This document shows positions 1 to 6,574 of a DNA stretch of 7,109 bases, piece after piece; position 1 is the first letter of the stretch; every line of letters starts with the position of its first letter. This DNA is from an uncultured Acetobacteraceae bacterium. GTDB taxonomy: Bacteria > Pseudomonadota > Alphaproteobacteria > Acetobacterales > Acetobacteraceae. The translations under genes and the position numbers were made by a program. The notes below the pieces were generated by a model that searched no databases, was not told where the DNA came from, and saw only the letters and a list, made by a program, of their open reading frames with translations. The stretch is taken from the NCBI GenBank assembly GCA_937930165.1, contig CALGVL010000042.1:1-7109 (forward strand). Direction: 5' to 3'.

Positions 1-32
1 CCGGTGGAGCGAGCCACACAGAGCGTGGAGTC

Positions 33-61
33 GGCGGCTCCCTCGCGCGTGCGGGGATGGG
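33..61 (+). repeat. CRISPR repeat, copy 1
   Basis: This 29-nt unit is identical to 94-122. It holds a hairpin with GCGT as the loop and GCGGGGA as the 3' arm, resembling type I-E repeats. The base just before and the base just after the match differ between the two copies, which sets the 29-nt limit. Confidence 0.75.
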
Positions 62-93
62 GCGTCCCTTGCGCGCATGACGGGCGCCTGGCA

Positions 94-122
94 GGCGGCT
101 CCCTCGCGCGTGCGGGGATGGG
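94..122 (+). repeat. CRISPR repeat, copy 2
   Basis: Identical to 33-61 and spaced 61 nt from it. It is followed by 32 nt of unrelated sequence (123-154), then by the decayed copy around 155-183, so it is the last intact repeat of the array. Confidence 0.75.
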
Positions 123-174
123 CCCAGTGCCGCCAGGGCGCTGCGCTTCTGCGCATGGGCTCCGGTGAGCCGTG

Positions 175-203
175 TTGACACAACTTACAATGTCCAATAT
201 GTG
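175..203 (+). promoter_or_regulatory. Possible sigma-70 promoter for the dhaK-livF chimera
   Basis: A perfect TTGACA (175-180) is followed after 17 nt by TATGTG (198-203), a poor but usable -10 match. It stands in an AT-rich island within otherwise GC-rich DNA and points towards the gene starting at 406. The -35 box lies inside the decayed last CRISPR repeat, so it may be a fossil of that repeat or coincidence. The leader to the start codon would be about 195 nt. Confidence 0.35.
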
Positions 204-207
204 AACA
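191..207. promoter_or_regulatory. Possible operator, 17-bp imperfect palindrome
   Basis: TGTCCA and TGAACA form a near-palindrome of the form TGTYCA-N5-TGRACA. It is nested in a wider repeat, AATGT (189-193) with ACATT (205-209). It overlaps the possible -10 box, as a repressor site would. Dyads of this size suit GntR-, LacI- or DeoR-type regulators of sugar and polyol genes, but nothing here identifies one. The call rests on symmetry and position only. Confidence 0.3.
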
Positions 208-405
208 TTATGTCTGATTGGTGGAGGACAAGGTGCGGACCTCGTTGCTCATTGCCGGTCACGGGCCGCGTGAGGGGAGGACGCCATGCCCGCAAGTCCT
301 GCCCGCGTTCGTTTCCACCGATTTCCCGATCATCCGCGTCTCGCGCGCCGCGCATGTATGCTTGCGAGCCCGGCGCAACGCCAGGAGAATTCGAAAGGCC
401 AACAC

Positions 406-1605
406 ATGAAGAAACTGATGAACACGCCCGCCGCGTATGTCGACGAGATGCTGGAAGGGCTGACGGCGGCCAACCCCTCGCTGGTGCTGGACGGCGAAAG
501 CGGCCGTGTCATCAGGCGTAGCTGCGGCGCGGCAAGAGGCAAGGTCGGCATTGCGTCCGGCGGCGGCTCCGGCCACCTGCCGCTGTTTGCCGGCTATGTG
601 GGCGAGGGCCTGCTCACGACATGCGCCGTGGGCAATGTGTTCGAGGGGCCGAATGCCGGCTCCTGCATCGATGCCATCAAGCTGGCGGACGGCGGTGCGG
701 GCGTATTGCTGCTATACGGCAATTACGGCGGCGACAGAATGAATTTCGACATGGCCGCGGAGATGGCCGAGATCGACGGCATCGAGACGCGTACCGTGCT
801 CGGCACCGACGACATCGCCAGTGCGGCGCCGGAAGACAGCGCTAAACGCCGCGGGGTGGCGGGCATCGTTTATGCATACAAGATCGCGGGCGCGAAGGCG
901 GAGGAGGGCGCCGGCCTAGACGCGGTGGCCGATATCGCCGCCCGCGCAGTCGCCGCTACCCGCACAATTGGCGTAGCGCTCGCGCCTTGCCAGGTTCCCG
1001 GCTCGGACAAGCCGACATTCACCCTTGCCGACGACGAGATCGAGATGGGCATGGGCATCCATGGCGAGCCGGGCATCTGGCGCGACAAGCTGAAATCCGC
1101 GGATGCGATCGCCGGGGAGATGGTGGAGCGCATCCTCGCGGAGAAGCCGGCAGGTTCCAGCAGGCGCGTCTCCGTGTTGGTCAACGGCCTCGGCGCCACG
1201 CCGCTGGCCGACCGGAAGCGCATTCCGCAATTGCTGGACCGCGTCTTCACCCTGTTCCCGCGCCTCAGGGAGAGGCGCCGGCAGTCCGCCGGCACCCTCT
1301 CGGGCGGAGAGCGGCAGATGCTGGCCCTGGGGCGAGCGCTGATGAGCGATCCGATATTGCTGTTGCTGGACGAGCCCTCGCTCGGCCTTGCCCCGACCGT
1401 GGTGGAGTCGCTCTACGAGACGCTGGGTGCCTTGCGGCGGGACGGGCTGACCCTGTTGCTCGCCGAGCAGTCGGTGGAACTGGCGCTTGAGATCGCGGAT
1501 CGTGGCTATGTCATCCAGACCGGCCGGAGTGTGCTGCAGGGACCGGCCGCGGAGCTGGCGGCAAATGAGGAGGTGCGGCGCGCCTATCTTGGCCTGGCCG
1601 GATAA
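406..1605 (+). pseudogene. In-frame DhaK-LivF chimera (two truncated genes fused)
   Basis: This 399-codon open frame joins pieces of two unrelated families. Residues 1 to about 267 are a dihydroxyacetone-kinase DhaK domain. They show GGGSGH (52-57, His57), NYGGD (106-110, Asp110) and GMGIHGEPG with His219, the family's substrate-binding histidine. In DhaK proteins of about 330 residues, the stretch LVNGLGATPL is followed by some 60 more; here it switches at about nucleotides 1204-1215 to a LivF-type branched-chain amino-acid ABC ATPase. That part keeps LSGGE (298-302), Walker B LLLLDEP (Asp322, Glu323) and the LivF C-terminus, but lacks the Walker A and Q-loop half. No DhaL follows, so neither parent activity is expected to be complete; a stable hybrid protein cannot be excluded. 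The ATG at 406 matches the usual DhaK start MKKLMN and has a weak GAAAGG at 393-398. An in-frame ATG at 286 has a much better AGGGGAGG (273-280) but would add 40 residues unlike DhaK. The cause is probably a deletion running from dhaK into livF. Confidence 0.75.
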
Positions 1606-1627
1606 GGCCGGCGTGGCTCAGCCGGCC
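1606..1627. terminator. Hairpin between convergent genes, possible bidirectional terminator
   Basis: A perfect 7-bp inverted repeat, GGCCGGC (1606-1612) and GCCGGCC (1621-1627), encloses an 8-nt loop. It begins right after the chimera's stop codon and contains the stop codon of the minus-strand gene in its loop, the expected place for a shared terminator. There is no T-run on either side, so factor-independent termination would be weak. Confidence 0.45.
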
Positions 1628-2073
1628 GAACGTTTCGGCGTGAAGACATAGCCGCCGGCATCCTCCCCCGCGAGCTGGCGGAGATCCCGGGCGCAGCCGG
1701 CCAGGGCAGTGGCGGCATCGGCGACGGCGGAGCGCAGCAGGCCGGCATCCAGCCGTGGGGGCAGCGGCTCCGTCAGCCGTTGCACCGTGACGGAGCCGCC
1801 TTCATAGCCGAGCCACCAGTGCCAGAAGGGGCGGCCATCGCCGGAGCCATGCACCGCCCAGGCCCCCGGATCCTCGATGGAGCCGATCAGGGCGGCGGCC
1901 TGGTCCAACACCGCAGCCCCCGGTTCCTTCCAGAGATGCCGCAGGAGGGCATCCTTCACGCCCTCAATCCCCTCGACGATGCCTGCCCTGGGCGTCGCAC
2001 CCTGGATGATGATGACGAAGCAGGCCGCTGCTTCCGGCACTGCCCCGCTGCCCGTGGCTTCCTGCTCGGCCAT
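1618..2073 (-). CDS. Hypothetical protein, 151 residues
   Basis: I do not recognise this family. The ATG at 2071-2073 is preceded on the minus strand by GGAGAAG about 5 nt away, a good ribosome binding site, and codons are GC-rich at third positions like the neighbours. The predicted protein looks soluble and cytoplasmic. It has a short hydrophobic strand near the start (CFVIIIQG, 18-25), a tryptophan/aromatic cluster RPFWHWWLGYEGG (81-93), a probable strand VTVQRL, then a long alanine-rich helix (109-135) and a C-terminal YVFTP. There is no signal peptide, no membrane helix and no known catalytic motif. It lies 42 bp downstream of the HU gene on the same strand and may be co-transcribed with it. 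The conserved-looking aromatic core argues for a real gene rather than a chance frame, but the function is unknown. Confidence 0.65.
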   Translation of the reverse strand: MAEQEATGSGAVPEAAACFVIIIQGATPRAGIVEGIEGVKDALLRHLWKEPGAAVLDQAAALIGSIEDPGAWAVHGSGDGRPFWHWWLGYEGGSVTVQRLTEPLPPRLDAGLLRSAVADAATALAGCARDLRQLAGEDAGGYVFTPKRSAG

Positions 2074-2115
2074 CTGGCTTCTCCGTGCTCGCCCGGCCGG
2101 GCGCGGGCGCGACCG

Positions 2116-2409
2116 CTAGGCCTGGCTGTTGTTGAGGCGATCCTTCAGCCCCTTCGCCGCGGCGAATTTTGCGGCCTTCGAGGCAGGGATCTGGACGGTT
2201 GCGCCGGTCTGCGGGTTGCGGCCCTCGCGCGCCGCCCGCTCAGCCGTGCTGAAAATGCCGAAACCTGCCAGCCGTACCTGTCTGCCGGCGGCCAGTTCAT
2301 CGGCGATGCCGTTGAACACGGCTTCGACGGCCCGGCCGGCATCGGCCTTCGACATTCCGGTCGCATTGGCGACATGGGCGATCAGATCGGCCTGGTTCAC
2401 TGGATCCAT
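2116..2409 (-). CDS. HU-family DNA-binding protein
   Basis: A small basic nucleoid protein of the HU/IHF family, which binds and bends DNA as a dimer. The fold is readable in order: an N-terminal helix pair (NQADLIAHVANATGMSKADA, then AVEAVFNGIADEL), the strand turn VRLAGFGIFS (45-54), the DNA-binding arm with GRNPQTG (63-69) carrying the conserved Asn-Pro pair, and the closing PASKAAKFAAAKGLKDRL helix. It has no IHF-specific feature, so HU is the better call. The ATG at 2407-2409 has GGGGAG only 1 nt away, which is too close. The GTG at 2398-2400 sits 10 nt from it and would give MNQADLIA, which aligns with the usual HU start (94 residues). The true start is therefore probably the GTG. The gene is divergent from the ABC operon to its right. 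As a second small HU-like copy it may not be the main HU of the cell. Confidence 0.92.
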   Translation of the reverse strand: MDPVNQADLIAHVANATGMSKADAGRAVEAVFNGIADELAAGRQVRLAGFGIFSTAERAAREGRNPQTGATVQIPASKAAKFAAAKGLKDRLNNSQA

Positions 2410-2564
2410 GCTCCCCGTCTGGACATGCGCGACGGGCTACAGCCGAAAGCCGGGACAGGCAAGACAATCGATGCATGAATGGCCTGCCTAAACCCGTTGC
2501 GGAACACGTATAAATCACGAAACTTCGCGTCTTGCTCCATCCCGGAACCCGGTGGCAAGCTGGC

Positions 2565-2580
2565 TGGCACAGCCGTTGCA
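2565..2580 (+). promoter_or_regulatory. Sigma-54 (RpoN) promoter candidate for the ABC operon
   Basis: TGGCAC (2565-2570), five bases, then TTGCA (2576-2580) match the -24/-12 consensus TGGCAC-N5-TTGCW at every fixed position, with the GG and GC dinucleotides 10 nt apart as required. Transcription would start near 2591, leaving a leader of about 57 nt before the ATG at 2648. Orientation and location in the divergent intergenic region suit the importer operon. I see no clear enhancer site for a known activator upstream; a weak CTTGC-N19-GCAAG dyad lies at 2531-2559. Confidence 0.55.
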
Positions 2581-2647
2581 CAAGGCGTGCCCCATTCATG
2601 CGCAGCCTGGTGCAGGACAAGAAGACAAAAATTGGGAGGGAGCGCGC

Positions 2648-3703
2648 ATGCAAGGAATCACGAAGCGCCAGCTTCTTATCGCAGGCGCGGCGCTCGGCGG
2701 TCTTACCGCCTCGTCGCGATCCGGCGCGCAGGACATGTCCGCCCATGAGCGCGAGCTCTACGAGGCGGCGAAGCGCGAGGGCGAGATTACCTGGTATTCC
2801 GGCCAGTACAGCGCGGAGACCTCCGAGGCGATCGGACGCGCCTTCACCGAACGCTATCCGGAGGTGCGCTGCAATGTCGTCCGCAGCACCTCCCAGGTCG
2901 CCTTCCAGCGGCTGTCGCAGGATGCGCGGGCCGGCGTGGCGCAGTGCGACGTGTTCAGCTCCACCAATTCCGGTCATTTCCAACTGCTGAAGCGGCAGAG
3001 CCGCCTGCTGCAGTTCCGGCCGCAGAATGCCGACGGCATGCTGGAATCGATCCGCAACGCCGATCCCGACAATTTCTTCCACACCAGCTTCCTTGGCCTG
3101 TTCCAGCTCGCCTGCAACAGCCAGAAGGTAAGCGAGGACGAGGCGCCGAAGAGCTGGACCGACCTCCTCGATCCTAAATGGCGCAACCAGCTCGCGGTCG
3201 GGCATCCGGGCTTCAGCGGCGCGATCGGCGTCTGGGCCGTGCAGATGCGCAAGATGTACGGCTGGGACTATTTCAAGAAGCTGGAGAAGAACAAGCCACA
3301 GATCGGCCGGTCGAGCCAGGATCCGGTGACGCTGCTGAATGCCGGGGAGCGTTCGGTCGGCGTGGCCGTCCCGGCGGCGACGGTGCTGCTCAGCATCTCG
3401 CGCGGCAACCCGCTTCGACTCATCTATCCGACGGAGGGCGTGCTGGCGACGATCGCCCCTTCCGGGATCATCCGCAATGCGCCGCATCCCAATGCGGCGA
3501 AGCTGTTCATGGAATTCCAGACGGGGCCACACATGACCCCGGTTCTTCTCCGCTACTTCGCCGACCCGTTGCGGCCCGGCTCGCCGCCACCGGAAGGAGC
3601 GAAGCCGCTCGACCAGATCAAGCTTCTGGCGCCGAGCATTGAGGAGCAGGAGAAAGGCGTGCCGGAGGTGCGCGAGCTCTGGCGCGACACCTTCGGCGTC
3701 TGA
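2648..3703 (+). CDS. ABC transporter periplasmic substrate-binding protein (FbpA/AfuA-like)
   Basis: The ligand-capturing subunit of the importer encoded by this gene and the next two. The first ~27 residues form a signal peptide: TKRQLL, a hydrophobic run LLIAGAALGGL, and probable cleavage in SGA-QD. The KR pair before the hydrophobic run resembles a variant Tat signal, but Sec export is equally possible. The mature part is a family-1 extracellular binding protein: ITWYSGQYSAETSEAIGRAF near the start, AQCDVFSSTNSGHF (98-111), SWTDLLDPKWRNQLAVGHPG (169-188) and GVAVPAATVLLSISRGNP (238-255). Ferric-binding relatives carry adjacent tyrosines at about the last segment; here it reads PAATVL, so iron binding is unlikely. 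Organic anions, phosphonates or polyamines are alternatives and cannot be separated here. The start is fixed by GGGAGGG (2634-2640), 7 nt upstream. Its 351 residues are normal for the family. The downstream gene begins 15 bp after its stop. Confidence 0.9.
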   Translation: MQGITKRQLLIAGAALGGLTASSRSGAQDMSAHERELYEAAKREGEITWYSGQYSAETSEAIGRAFTERYPEVRCNVVRSTSQVAFQRLSQDARAGVAQCDVFSSTNSGHFQLLKRQSRLLQFRPQNADGMLESIRNADPDNFFHTSFLGLFQLACNSQKVSEDEAPKSWTDLLDPKWRNQLAVGHPGFSGAIGVWAVQMRKMYGWDYFKKLEKNKPQIGRSSQDPVTLLNAGERSVGVAVPAATVLLSISRGNPLRLIYPTEGVLATIAPSGIIRNAPHPNAAKLFMEFQTGPHMTPVLLRYFADPLRPGSPPPEGAKPLDQIKLLAPSIEEQEKGVPEVRELWRDTFGV

Positions 3704-3718
3704 CCGGACCGCGCCGGC

Positions 3719-5473
3719 ATGAACGACACCGCTGCCGCATTGCCGAAACCTGTGGCCGGCCAGGCGGAGGGGCGCCGCGGCGGCTTGCTCCGCCGGCTTC
3801 GCTATGTCGAGCCGGTGACCCTGCTCTGGCTGCTGCTGGTGCTGGTGCTGCTGTTCCTGGTGGCAGCACCGTTGCTGAAGCTGTTCAGCGTCAGCTTCCA
3901 GGCCCAGGAAACCGGAACCTTTACCCTGTCGAACTACGCGACCGCTTACGGACGCGCACGCTATCTTGATGCGCTGGTCAACTCCCTGACCCTGGGCCTT
4001 GCCTCGGCGGCCATTGCCGTGTTGCTGGCCGTACCGATGGCCTGGGCGGTGTCGCGCACTGACATGCCGGGGAAGGGCTTCACCTGGGCAGTGGTGCTCG
4101 GCGCCTTCATCATGCCGCCCTATCTGGGTGCAGTCGGCTGGATCCTGCTGGCCGGACCGAATTCCGGCTTCGTCAACCGTTTCTGGCAGTGGCTGACGAG
4201 CTCGGAAGGCACGCTGTTCAACGTCTACAGCTTCGAGGGGCTGGCGCTGGTCATCGCGCTGCACTCCTTCCCTCTGGTCTTCATCTTCGTGAAGGCGGCG
4301 CTCGACCTTGTCTCCTCGGAGATGGAGGATGCCGCCAACATCCTCGGGGCTGGCACCTGGACGGCGATGCGGAAGGTCACGCTGCCGTTAGTGTGGCCTT
4401 CCATCCTGGGTAGCTTCATCATCGTCTTCCTGGAGACGATTGCGCTGTTCGGCACGCCGGCCATCCTCGGCATCCCGGCGCGCATCAATGTCGTCACCAC
4501 GCAGCTCTGGCAGTTCTTCGAATATCCCGTGCGGGTGGAGGTGGCGGCGGCTTATGCCATGCCGCTGCTGCTAGTCACCATCGGCCTGATCGCGGTGCAG
4601 AAGCTGCTGCTGGCGCGCAAGGGCTTCGTCTCCCAGACCGGCAAGGGTGGGGAGCGGCGGATGATCCGGCTTGGCCCCTGGCGCTGGGCGATGTTTGGCT
4701 GGTGCGCCCTGGTCGGTGCGCTCTCCGTCGCGATGCCGCTGCTGGTGCTGCTGCAGGCCTCCTTCGCCAAGGCCTGGGGGCGGGGGATCAGCCTCGACAA
4801 CCTCACCCTGCGTAATTACCACCTGCTGATCTTCGAGCATGAGATGGCGATGACCTCGATCTGGAACACGATCTGGTTCTCCGCCGCCGCGGCCACGGCC
4901 GCCGTCCTCATCGCGCTGCTCGTCGCCTATATCGTGAACCGGCGCTTGATGCCCTTCGGTGAGGTCCTGGGCTTCCTGGCCATGGCGCCCTTCGTCATTC
5001 CCGGCATCGTCATGGCGATCGGCTTCTATGCCGCCTATGCCTCGCCGCCGCTCGCCCTCTATGGCACGGCGGCGCTCATCATCTTCGCCTTCACGGCGCG
5101 CTTTCTGCCGATTGCCTATGCCAATTCCTCCGCCGCGATCCGCGCGGTCCATCCGGAGATGGAGGAGGCAGCGCGGATCCTCGGCAGCGGGCGGCTGCAG
5201 GCGGTGAGCCGCATCACCGCGCCATTGCTGCGGAAGGCGCTGCTCGGCGGCTGGCTGATTGTCTTCATCGTTGCCTCGCGCGAATTGTCCGCCGCGATCT
5301 TCCTCGTCGGTCCACGCACGCGCACCATGGCCGTGCTGCTCTACGACCTGAGCGAGGCAGGGAATTTCGAGGTGCTCGCCGCCTTCGGCGGGCTGTTGCT
5401 GCTGATCACCCTGGTGCTCGTCGGCATCGGTATGAAGCTGGTCGGGCGCGACTTCATGCTGCGGAGGATGTGA
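3719..5473 (+). CDS. ABC transporter permease, two fused permease domains (FbpB/AfuB type)
   Basis: The membrane channel of the importer. Its 584 residues contain two binding-protein-dependent permease domains in tandem, as in ferric-type and thiamine-type transporters, so one polypeptide replaces the usual permease pair. I count about twelve hydrophobic helices, near 34-58, 88-111, 122-144, 172-196, 228-250, 276-298, 322-347, 384-406, 414-438, 445-463, 505-529 and 553-575. Each half has an EAA coupling loop that contacts the ATPase: EMEDAANILGAGTWTAMRKV (201-220) and EMEEAARILGSGRLQAVSRI (480-499). The first ~30 residues are cytoplasmic and end in an arginine-rich stretch. The start at 3719 has no strong ribosome binding site, only GGAC/GCCGG upstream, so translation may depend on the preceding gene 15 bp away. 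The stop codon overlaps the region of the ATPase start. Confidence 0.93.
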   Translation: MNDTAAALPKPVAGQAEGRRGGLLRRLRYVEPVTLLWLLLVLVLLFLVAAPLLKLFSVSFQAQETGTFTLSNYATAYGRARYLDALVNSLTLGLASAAIAVLLAVPMAWAVSRTDMPGKGFTWAVVLGAFIMPPYLGAVGWILLAGPNSGFVNRFWQWLTSSEGTLFNVYSFEGLALVIALHSFPLVFIFVKAALDLVSSEMEDAANILGAGTWTAMRKVTLPLVWPSILGSFIIVFLETIALFGTPAILGIPARINVVTTQLWQFFEYPVRVEVAAAYAMPLLLVTIGLIAVQKLLLARKGFVSQTGKGGERRMIRLGPWRWAMFGWCALVGALSVAMPLLVLLQASFAKAWGRGISLDNLTLRNYHLLIFEHEMAMTSIWNTIWFSAAAATAAVLIALLVAYIVNRRLMPFGEVLGFLAMAPFVIPGIVMAIGFYAAYASPPLALYGTAALIIFAFTARFLPIAYANSSAAIRAVHPEMEEAARILGSGRLQAVSRITAPLLRKALLGGWLIVFIVASRELSAAIFLVGPRTRTMAVLLYDLSEAGNFEVLAAFGGLLLLITLVLVGIGMKLVGRDFMLRRM

Positions 5474-5475
5474 GC

Positions 5476-6549
5476 ATGTCCCGCTTGGTCCTGCGCGGTC
5501 TGACCAAGGCCTATGGCAAGCTGACGGTGGTGGATGGCGTCGACCTGACCCTGGCCGCGGGCGAGTTCGTCTCCCTGCTCGGCCCCTCCGGCTGCGGCAA
5601 GACGACGACGCTGCGCATGCTTGCGGGCTTCGTCGAGCCGACGGCGGGCTCGATCGAGCTGGATGGGAAGGTTATCTCGGCGCCTGGGCTGGTCATGCCG
5701 CCGGAGCGACGGCAGATGTCCATGATTTTCCAGAGCTATGCGATATGGCCGAACATGACGGTGGCTGAGAACGTCGCTTTTGGCCTGAAGCTGCGCAAGC
5801 TGCCGGCCGAGGAGGTGCGGCGGCGCCTCTGGGAGATCCTGGAGGTGGTCCAATTGGGCCATCTGGCCGAACGCTATCCGGCCGAGCTTTCGGGCGGCCA
5901 GCAGCAGCGTGTTGCCCTGGCGCGGGCCATCGTGGTGAAGCCGGCGGTGCTGCTGCTGGACGAGCCGCTTTCCAACCTCGACGCCAGCCTGCGCGAGGAG
6001 ATGCGCTTCGAGATCCGCCGGTTGCATGACGAATTCCGTATCACCACCGTCTATGTCACGCATGACCAGGCTGAGGCCATGGCGACCTCCGACCGGATCG
6101 CGGTGATGAATGCCGGGCGGATCGAGCAGGTGGATGCGCCGCACCTTCTTTATACCCGACCGAAGACACGCTTCGTCGCCGGCTTCATCGGCCGGACCAA
6201 TCTGGTCGAGGCGCGGCTGGAGGGCAGCGAGATCGGCTTCGACGGCTGCCGGATGCAGATGGGGCAGATCAATGGGGTGCCGCAGGGCGGGAGCCGCCCG
6301 ATCCTGCTCTCGATCCGGCCGCAGAGCATTGGCCTGCACCGCGTCAGGCCGGCGGGCGGCGAGGGGCGGCCGGTCACGCCGGGGACCGTGGTCCAGCGTG
6401 TGTTCCTGGGCGAGAGCTGGGATTATGTGGTCATGCCCCAGGGTAGCGGCCTGCGGCTCCGGGTCACGGCGCCGCCGCTGCAGGTGCATGAGGTGGGCGA
6501 GGCAGTTTGGCTGGAATTCGACCCACGGCAGATGGCGTTGGTGGAATGA
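5476..6549 (+). CDS. ABC transporter ATP-binding protein with C-terminal TOBE domain
   Basis: The energising subunit of the importer, acting as a dimer on the cytoplasmic face of the permease. All nucleotide-binding motifs are intact: Walker A GPSGCGKT (36-43), Q-loop Gln86 in IFQSYAIWPNMTV, signature LSGGQQQR (138-145), Walker B VLLLDEP (158-164) with Glu163, D-loop SNLD (166-169) and switch His196 in YVTHDQAEAM. Residues from about 275 to 350 (LLSIRPQSIGL, RVFLGESWDYVV) form the TOBE-type regulatory region of the FbpC/PotA group. At 357 residues it is full length. Two starts are possible: a GTG at 5470, overlapping the permease stop by 4 nt, and the ATG at 5476. GGAGG at 5463-5467 lies 2 nt from the former and 8 nt from the latter, so ATG is preferred. 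Substrate cannot be told from this subunit. Confidence 0.95.
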   Translation: MSRLVLRGLTKAYGKLTVVDGVDLTLAAGEFVSLLGPSGCGKTTTLRMLAGFVEPTAGSIELDGKVISAPGLVMPPERRQMSMIFQSYAIWPNMTVAENVAFGLKLRKLPAEEVRRRLWEILEVVQLGHLAERYPAELSGGQQQRVALARAIVVKPAVLLLDEPLSNLDASLREEMRFEIRRLHDEFRITTVYVTHDQAEAMATSDRIAVMNAGRIEQVDAPHLLYTRPKTRFVAGFIGRTNLVEARLEGSEIGFDGCRMQMGQINGVPQGGSRPILLSIRPQSIGLHRVRPAGGEGRPVTPGTVVQRVFLGESWDYVVMPQGSGLRLRVTAPPLQVHEVGEAVWLEFDPRQMALVE

Positions 6550-6574
6550 CAGGGCCAAGGCAGGGGCACTTGCT

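Larger units (their letters stand above)
33..183 (+). CRISPR. Trailer end of a type I-E-like CRISPR array
   Basis: Two copies of a 29-nt repeat are identical base for base at 33-61 and 94-122. The 32 nt between them (62-93) are unrelated, giving the 29 + 32 geometry typical of type I-E arrays. Each copy contains TCCCTCGC-GCGT-GCGGGGA, which resembles the E. coli-type hairpin TCCCCGC-N4-GCGGGGA with one extra T that would bulge from the stem. The bases 1-32 are long enough to be another spacer. A third, decayed copy lies in phase: GGCTCC recurs at 158-163, exactly 61 nt after 97-102, and the rest has diverged. A degenerate last repeat on this side, together with GCGGGGAT at the 3' side of each repeat, implies transcription from left to right with the leader outside the window. 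Repeat boundaries may shift by up to 3 nt. No cas gene is visible here. Confidence 0.75.

Noticed and set aside
1780..2478. 232-codon plus-strand frame across the hypothetical gene and HU
   Set aside because: Runs antisense through the unmistakable HU gene and shows no family pattern.
2509..2515. TATAAAT as a sigma-70 -10 box for the importer operon
   Set aside because: No acceptable -35 box at 16-18 nt upstream on the plus strand, and the sigma-54 motif downstream is a far better match.
2297..4264. 655-codon minus-strand open frame opposite the binding protein and permease
   Set aside because: It is antisense to two clear transporter genes and overlaps the HU gene; its composition (many Arg, Gln, His) is that of a GC-rich shadow frame, with no domain visible.
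4571..5152. 193-codon minus-strand frame rich in Gly, Asp and Arg
   Set aside because: Lies wholly opposite the permease's second domain, with no motif; shadow frame.
5341..6558. 405-codon minus-strand open frame opposite the ATPase
   Set aside because: It mirrors a complete ATPase with all motifs; the protein is low-complexity His/Arg/Leu-rich and typical of an antisense shadow.
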